64,000 nt of DNA from Mortierella alpina (taxonomy: Eukaryota > Mortierellomycota > Mortierellomycetes > Mortierellales > Mortierellaceae). Positions 57,801-64,000 of this stretch are shown here, piece by piece. The DNA lies in NCBI GenBank assembly GCA_029449245.1, contig JANATF010000010.1, forward strand, positions 992,001-1,056,000, in the 5' to 3' direction. The notes beneath the pieces were generated by a model. That model saw only the letters and a list, made by a program, of their open reading frames with translations. It made no database searches and had not been told where the DNA came from. Made by a program: the position numbers and the translations under genes. The first letter of the stretch is position 1. Every line of letters begins with the position of its first letter.

Positions 57801-60010
57801 TAGTGGGTGCTGCTTCTCGAGGTGGTCCAGGTCTTGCGCGCACGATGCGGGTTCCCGAGAACAGGAAGTGACGCGCAACCTCCGTGGGTATATTCGCAAG
57901 CGATAAGTCGAGGTGCTGAAGTGCCGCATCCGTGACTGGGATCTTTGAGACAGGCACCGATTCTCCTGTCAGCATGCTCTCGTTGACAATGCAGTCGCCC
58001 GTGAGAAGGACAGCGTCACAAGGGAACACTGTCAGTTCAGAGTCTGTGGTCTCGAAAACATCTCCAGGAACGAGTTCCTCCGAACCGATGTAGCGCCCTA
58101 TGATATGAAGTGCAGAGGACACCATTCAGTCAATACAGGAGTAACATTGGCCCATATCTTCTTTTCAGGATAGAGCAAGCAAGTGGTTTCTTACATCTTC
58201 CAGAGCGAAAGACCTTAGTGTTGCAGGTAAACCGCGACATATTGCGCATCCGTCTCATGGTCTTCTTGGTCTCTACCAACTCTGTGACCACAGAAACCGT
58301 CGAGATGACAAGGATGCACGCTGCATAATAATAGTAGTCGTCGGCGAACCAAAGACCCATTGAGAAGACCTGGAAAACATAGAAGGGGTGCAGCACCTCC
58401 TGAACAAGCAATTGTCCCACGGTCTTTTCCTTAATGTCGATAAGATTCTGGCCGAACACCATGGTCCTTTCCTGATGAGTCTCCCTTCCTATCCCGCGCT
58501 CGCAGTTGATCGCCCCAGACCAGTCCGGATCCTTCCAATGTGAGTTTTGCATAAATTTTTGCACCGATGGATTGTAGATAAACCGGATGTACTGGTAGTC
58601 AAAGTAGCGCATATCATGCAACATCCCTGTAGTCTGCAATTGATGCAAGGCGAAATACAAAAAAAAAACCCCCCGCAGTTAAAGTTAGCACTCGGTTGCA
58701 AAAGAATACGCAAAAAGGTCAATTACGACGCCGCTCATCAAAAAATAAGCCTACCACTGTTTCATCGCAGGTATCATCGCCCTGAGGCTTTTCCATTTGT
58801 CCTGGACTAAAAACAGAATCGATAGGGCCTCCGTAATATTTGGTGAAGATCCTCTCCGTTGAAAGCTGGCCGTATTCATTCTAGACACGAGGAAAGTGAA
58901 AATGGCAGCAGTGTGAACAAGGGATGATTCCTAAAGCACGTGTATGACGCTACTGCAACCAGCTGACAATGGACACGCGAAAAGACTGAAGTCTGGACAG
59001 ATACAAGGACAGCGATAGGAACATACCTGGACCACAATGCACTCTGCTTTGCTCATCTCACACTTCTGTGCCACAAAGGCGATGTACGGCCGAGGCAACC
59101 ACCGTCCAAGCAAGAAAATGATCCCGCAGGAAAGAAAGCACAAAAGGTAATACAGGTACACGCGGGAACGTACGAATCTGTATCCTGTGAAAATCAATTC
59201 CACATCCTCCTCCTCGAGGTAAACGCGCTGCTGGCACGGATCATGTCTATGATCTAATAACAAGATGAGATCAAGGGTGATTAGGAGGGATTAATGTATG
59301 GTTTTTGTAAAGCGCATAAGCTTGACGGAGAGAGGGCGCCTAGATAACTCTAAATGTGGCTAGCCTTCCAAGGCCCCAGAACCGTAGCCAAGAGTCCTCA
59401 GAGCGCCAATGCATTGGATGTCCGACGGCACAGGTTAGCGGCGGAGCAAGTTTCAGGCGGAAAAAACAAAATATTCGCAGCTCCGTGTGTAGTCACCCAG
59501 TTCCCAGCATACTAGATCAGACTCTTGGATCCATCATCTGGTGATTACTGCATTGCAAGTCCTGACGAATCCAATGGCACAGCGCAGTAGCAGGGCAAAA
59601 ATACCACTTTTTTTTAAGCTCGAGGCACATAAGCTCTACTCACCAAACGCCGAGAGTCGCCTGTTTAGAACTTTGGCTCGAGAAGCGGATTTGACAGCCG
59701 AGGGGTTGGGTTCCCCTTCGGTGTGATCACTGTCGTCCTGATCATCCTGTTCCATCTCGCTGTCGGACTCGTGAGTGAATCTCTTAGACAGCATGGAGGA
59801 GGGGGAGTAGGTCGACTGGTCGGGATCAGTCCGGTCGAGCTGGCCAGCGACGGTGGAGCTGTTGAGCGAGGACAGGGAGCGCCTCGAGTTTTCACCAGCT
59901 GCGCCGCTCAAGAATTCTATGCTGTCGGTATGGACTGCATGGGTGTTTTGGGTATGGGGGTTGTTGGTGGGATCATTGCTGGAGGAGTGGGGTGGGTCAG
60001 AGTTTTTCAT
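54871..60010 (-). CDS. P5B-type transport ATPase (Ypk9/ATP13A2-like)
   Basis: Seven exons: 60010-59644, 59253-59027, 58880-58755, 58633-58195, 58097-56965, 56848-56276 and 56175-54871, giving 1389 residues. The acidic, Ser-rich N-terminus is followed by the P5 N-terminal domain, A-domain TGES, the M4 motif PPALP that marks P5B (P5A has PPELP), the phosphorylation motif DKTGTLTEDG with Asp622, KGAPE in the nucleotide domain, and GDGANDCGALKAADVG. The C-terminus has six membrane segments and a disordered tail. ATP13A2 and relatives export polyamines from lysosomes or vacuoles; Ypk9 is vacuolar and linked to metal tolerance. The transported substrate here is inferred. Divergent from the phospholipase gene with 425 bases between starts. 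Confidence 0.92.
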
Positions 60011-60435
60011 GAATGGTTCAGACAGAGAGGAGGGCGTGCACTCGCGAGCACTCAGTTCGGCTGTTTTGATGCGTGCTTGGGACAGGCGTGAGGGACGGGG
60101 CAGAGCGAGAGAAGGTGTGCAGCCTTGGGGGGGACCAGACGATAAAGGGTGTCGTGTGAGTCGAGTGAACAGAAAAGGGACAGAAGAGACGAGAGGATTT
60201 AAAAAAAAAGCGAGTGGTGGCGATGGAGCCCTTTGGACCTTGCTGAAAAAACATTTAAGCAATCACGTACGCCGCATATACGTGCGTGTGATCGCATCTG
60301 GGCCAGCCTGCAGCTGAACTCACCGGCACTGACACACACGCTCCCGCCATTCGCAAAAAACAAGGCCGCTTCATCCCTCCTTGATCACTCTCTCCCTGAT
60401 CCCCGCCCTCGCCTGGAGACAGAAGACCCACACAC
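60011..60435. promoter_or_regulatory. Shared divergent promoter of P5B ATPase and phospholipase genes
   Basis: 425 bases between two opposed ATGs, GC-rich on the ATPase side and C/T-rich on the phospholipase side. No TATA box is obvious. Shared control is inferred from position only. Confidence 0.4.
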
Positions 60436-63400
60436 ATGTCCTCTCTGCTCCTCTCAAAAGTACACCGTCCTCCAGCCTCTCATTGGCGACTGAGGACTCC
60501 GCGGCACCGCATTGCACTCCATAGTCCGACCCACCGGCCTTGGCGTCCACTTCTCCTGCCCGTCACAGCACACCCCTCCCATGGCTTCTCCTCTTCCGCC
60601 AGCAGCAACTCGGGCAAGAGCGACGGATCAAGGGAGTCAATCGATGGTAAGAGACCGCGCGTTCCCCCTCCCTAAATCTTATTTGTGCTATGAAGCTTGA
60701 CTTCATTCCTTCCGATTTATCATCCATTCCAGGGGCTAAAACATACTAACGCATTGTTCTCTAGAATCGCGCTGGACAGACGTAAAGACGTCCGTCGTAG
60801 CTCTGCTGAGTGTATGCTCCGCCATGGTCTTCCCATCTAAGGCTGTCTCTTGTGAAGACTCCAAAGATGCCAAGCGGACAGTATTACCCCTCAAGGCAGA
60901 TCCGACAGCTACAGCAGATGCCAAGGAATATGAAAAGGACGGCGGCAAAAGTAAAGTCAAGGGCGTGGATCAGGACAAAGACAAGGATAAGATAAACCTC
61001 CCAGGATCACTTCCGTCTATACCGATCCCAAAGATTCCTCCCATCCCAACCCTCTCCATGGATGATATCATGGATAAAGTACATGGTCTGGGCGAAAAGA
61101 TCAGCGAGGAGATCAAAGGTCGGGTTCCCACGCTTGCAGATTACTTTTCGGCCGTGGATACAATCAGAAAGGAATTGCAACTTGGCGATGGATCACTCTA
61201 TCAGTCCATCGTGTCCAACATGTCTGACAGTACCAAAAACCCAGAAATCCAACTGGATGCAACCGTGAGGTATATTTCCTTGTAAACCTCTTGAAAATGA
61301 AAGAGGCGGATCAAATCGCATTGTTATTTACAGCTCATATATAATTCACTTCGTAGACAGGGTAACGACCTCTGCCCGCAGGAAAGAGCTTTTCAGGCAG
61401 CCCGTCGCAAAAAGATGAAGAAGGCTTTTGCAAAGTTCATTGGAGTTAAAGAGTCTGAAGTTCATGAGAGCGATATTCCTGTCGTCGCTATTGCTGGAAG
61501 GTACGCATTGATGAATATCGAAAGAAAAGGAAACAAGGAACATATCTGCAATTTGAGCTTTGGGCTAACAAAGGATCATCCCCTATGCTGAAATAGTGGA
61601 GGCGGCTACCGTGCCATGATCTCCTCCTTGGGTTACATGGCCGCCGCCAAGAAGGCAGGACTCTTTGACTGCACAATGTACATGGCGGGTGTTTCCGGAA
61701 GCTGCTGGATGATTGCCCAATATCTGACCTTGGGACAGAGATCATTCACCAAGACAATGGAGCATTTCAAGCAGTCGCTCAACACTCCAATCGCCCATTA
61801 TCCGTCCTTCATCGACACCATGTTGACCAACCCAGGAGCGGCCCAGTTGATCCTGGAGGGCGTTGTACAAAAGTACAGCAAAAACCGCGTTCTCACTCTA
61901 GTCGATGCCTTCGGGACCGTCCTGGCCTCAAGGCTGCTAATCCATCGGGAGCGTGATGGAGACAATGGCGAATGGGTCGACCCCTTGGACTTTAAACTGT
62001 CTCAGCAGAGCCGATGGACCAACTATGGCGATCAACCTCTTCCGATCTACACCGCTGTTTCCCACGTCCTACCTGGATTGACTCCCGAGAAAAAACTGGA
62101 AGGAGAAGTGGTTGTTGAAAACGATGTCGCCAAGGAGGAAGAGGATGCACACTACTACCAGTGGTTCGAGATGACACCCTACGAATTTGGAAGCGAAGAG
62201 ACTTCTGGTAAGAATGGTTTACAGCACTGTTATTTTGCGCCTTACAATGCATGCACTTCCCTGATATACCTAACTCTTAATGTTATATTATTTTCTTGGA
62301 TCACAGCCTGGATCCCAACTTGGGCATTCGGTCGGCGCTTTGTGGAAGGCAAGAGCGTCGAAAACATTCCAGAGACAAATCTAGCAATTCTTCTAGGCAC
62401 GTTTGGCTCTGCGTTTACAGCCACCCTGGCGGATTATTACAAGGAAGTGCGACCTATTCTCAATAAGGCCATGTCGGACTCTATGGACTCGTACATTAAC
62501 GAGGTAAGGCTGCCACGGCGTGTCTGCTGTGAAGGCAAAAAGTAGATATACCGATGCTGACTCACTGTTATGACTTCAAATATCGATACGAAACAGTTCC
62601 TGGATGGCCTGGATCAGATTCATCCGCTGTCCCCATCCTGCTTCCCCAATCCAACCTACAAGTTGCCCAACCCAGAACCCGAGGCTGAAGCCTTTTCGCA
62701 GCGCAAAAATATTTATCTAAACGATGCGGGAATGGATAATAACCTGCCCCTGTATCCTTTGCTGAGGCCGGGCCGCAACATTGACGTGATTCTGGCATTC
62801 GACAGCAGTGCTGACATTGAAAGTGTCCCTTGGTTCGAGAAGACAGGTACGATAACGGGAAAGGTAGCTATCTTTACATCGCTGTGGACGATGCCCAACC
62901 TTAACTGCTTTGTTTCTTCGCCTTACTATCGTGTAGATGAATACGTGAAACGGCGCGGTATTGAGCGGTGGCCACCTGTCTCGAAAACTAGAGCAGAGCA
63001 GCTGGCAAAACAGGAGGGCGGACCTCCTCGGAAAATGACACATTTCGAGATCTTTCAAGGAATTGTGGCGGACGACCGTGATGCAGATCTCATCGCTTCA
63101 CCAGAAAAGTCGGGTAAACAGCCAGCAGCGAAATCCGCTGCTACTGAAGAGGGCTTTAATGCCCACCCTATCACCCTGATCTACTTCCCTTTGATCCCGA
63201 ATGAGGATTATCAAAAGGAGTTCAACCCAGCCTTGGATCCATTCTGCTCGACCTTCAATTTTGAGATCAAGGAGGAACAAGTGGAGCTTTTGGCAGGGCT
63301 CGGAGAGAAGAACTTTGGAAAGGGCTTGGAGGATGTTCGCAAGGTCTTGAAGGAGACGTGGCAGCGCAAAAAGCGGCAGCGTCTGGAGCGTGAAAAGCAA

Positions 63401-63472
63401 GAGAAAAGGAATCGCAAGAACGTGCATCCAGCTCCAGCTCCCGTTACGAAATCGAGCAGCGATCGGAAATAA
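60436..63472 (+). CDS. Cytosolic phospholipase A2-like (PLA2c domain)
   Basis: Six exons: 60436-60646, 60765-61269, 61357-61500, 61597-62207, 62307-62503 and 62597-63472, giving 847 residues. The oxyanion glycine loop is GGGYRAM at 288-294, the nucleophile lies in GVSGS (Ser320), and the catalytic Asp is in NDAGMDNNLP (Asp599). This is the Ser-Asp dyad of the cPLA2/lysophospholipase group. The N-terminus is Ser/Arg-rich with a hydrophobic stretch near 77-95 (VVALLSVCSAMVF), possibly a mitochondrial targeting or membrane region. An acidic/lysine linker and two helices follow before the catalytic domain. The C-terminus is a charged coiled stretch. Activity on glycerophospholipids is expected; no C2 domain was seen, so calcium control is unlikely. 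Confidence 0.88.
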
Positions 63473-63735
63473 ACAACTTCTGTCCAGCAGTGTAGAAAAA
63501 AACAAAGTGCTATGCGTGTGGTACGCGTATATTGATTGATGTAGATGTACAATGTTGGATTGATGCTCGCCTTCCTGGTGATCCCGGATCTCCTTCTCTT
63601 CCCACGTCCATGACATGACGGTCCTCTATGAAGCGCTTAACAGATCGGTCCTTGACTTCCTGAGTGGCAGAATAATATTACGACTGTTGGCTGCCGCCCA
63701 AATGAACTGATCTATCGTGGAAACAATAGTCCAGC

Positions 63736-63999
63736 TCATGCCTTGGTGGTGTCGACTGCCTGCCTGTAGTTCCAGATCTTCTTTGGCGGGGTGTCGGTGA
63801 GGGTTCTAAGCTGCCTTGGGAAGACGGAGTTTCTTTCCTTAGTCTGAGAGTGCTTGAAGAGAAGGGGACTGGTAGCCTCCAGCTCTGCGTTGGCTTTGCG
63901 AATCATTTCAAACTTCTTGGCCATGGTCTCTGCATGCTCCTGTTTACGCTGCTGGCGGACTAGCTTCCATGCACGCTCAATGGTCTCATGACGGGCCAT
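63736..63999 (-). CDS. C-terminal part of mitochondrial ribosomal protein mL40-like, partial
   Basis: The frame runs to the window end, and the codon at 63999 is an ATG that need not be the start. The visible 87 residues are basic and helical (TIERAWKLVRQQRKQEHAE), followed by NAELEATSPLLF and a C-terminal PPKKIWNYRQA, which fits the mL40 (yeast Mrpl28) family of the large mitochondrial ribosomal subunit. The targeting peptide would lie beyond the window. It is convergent with the phospholipase gene. Confidence 0.55.
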   Translation of the reverse strand: MARHETIERAWKLVRQQRKQEHAETMAKKFEMIRKANAELEATSPLLFKHSQTKERNSVFPRQLRTLTDTPPKKIWNYRQAVDTTKA

Positions 64000-64000
64000 G

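Overview
The window looks like nuclear DNA from an early-diverging fungus, most likely Mortierellomycota or another Mucoromycota-type lineage. This is an inference from several things seen in the sequence. Most genes carry short GT-AG introns (two are GC-AG), with pyrimidine-rich leaders and AATAAA-like tails. The housekeeping proteins are clearly eukaryotic and fungal. The accessory genes (a Crinkler-type N-terminal domain, a bacterial-type siderophore synthetase, a Sel1-repeat kinase, GH8) are typical of those lineages. No rRNA, tRNA, CRISPR array or intact transposon was recognised. Exon boundaries were joined by hand from splice motifs and reading phase, so spans are better supported than every junction.

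Region 1-20 kb: an O-fucosyltransferase-like protein cut by the window edge, a sugar-lactone/FAD oxidase, SKP1, a peroxisomal dienoyl-CoA isomerase (ECH1-like, C-terminal AKL), an orphan seven-helix membrane protein, SEC31 of the COPII coat, and an intronless bacterial-looking SDR oxidoreductase. Upstream of SEC31 lies a frameshifted relic of a Sel1 repeat.

Region 20-33 kb: a tubby-domain protein, then four genes on the minus strand: a myristoylated TLDc protein like MEAK7, the 75-kDa complex I subunit (NDUFS1), the diphthamide amidase DPH6, and a four-ACT-unit protein with the architecture of the arginine sensor CASTOR. MEAK7 and CASTOR are both known in animals as mTOR regulators.

Region 33-54 kb, the accessory part: an MFS transporter with two micro-exons and a decayed copy of its own 3' end, an intronless kinase with about 15 Sel1 repeats, and gene-poor DNA. 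Then comes the most unusual gene, a spliced fusion of a Crinkler-like ubiquitin-fold domain to an IucA/IucC (NRPS-independent) siderophore synthetase. Its promoter holds two exact ATCTGATAA motifs, the consensus for fungal GATA iron repressors. It is followed by a pectate-lyase-fold secreted protein and a GH8 glycosidase, both of families commonest in bacteria.

Region 54-64 kb: a GPI-anchored cysteine-containing surface protein, a P5B transport ATPase (Ypk9/ATP13A2 type) divergent from a cytosolic-type phospholipase A2, and the end of a mitochondrial ribosomal protein gene resembling mL40. Working idea for the accessory part: iron-controlled siderophore production (fusion gene) next to acquired secreted hydrolases. 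A link of the Crinkler domain to siderophore synthesis is inference only.
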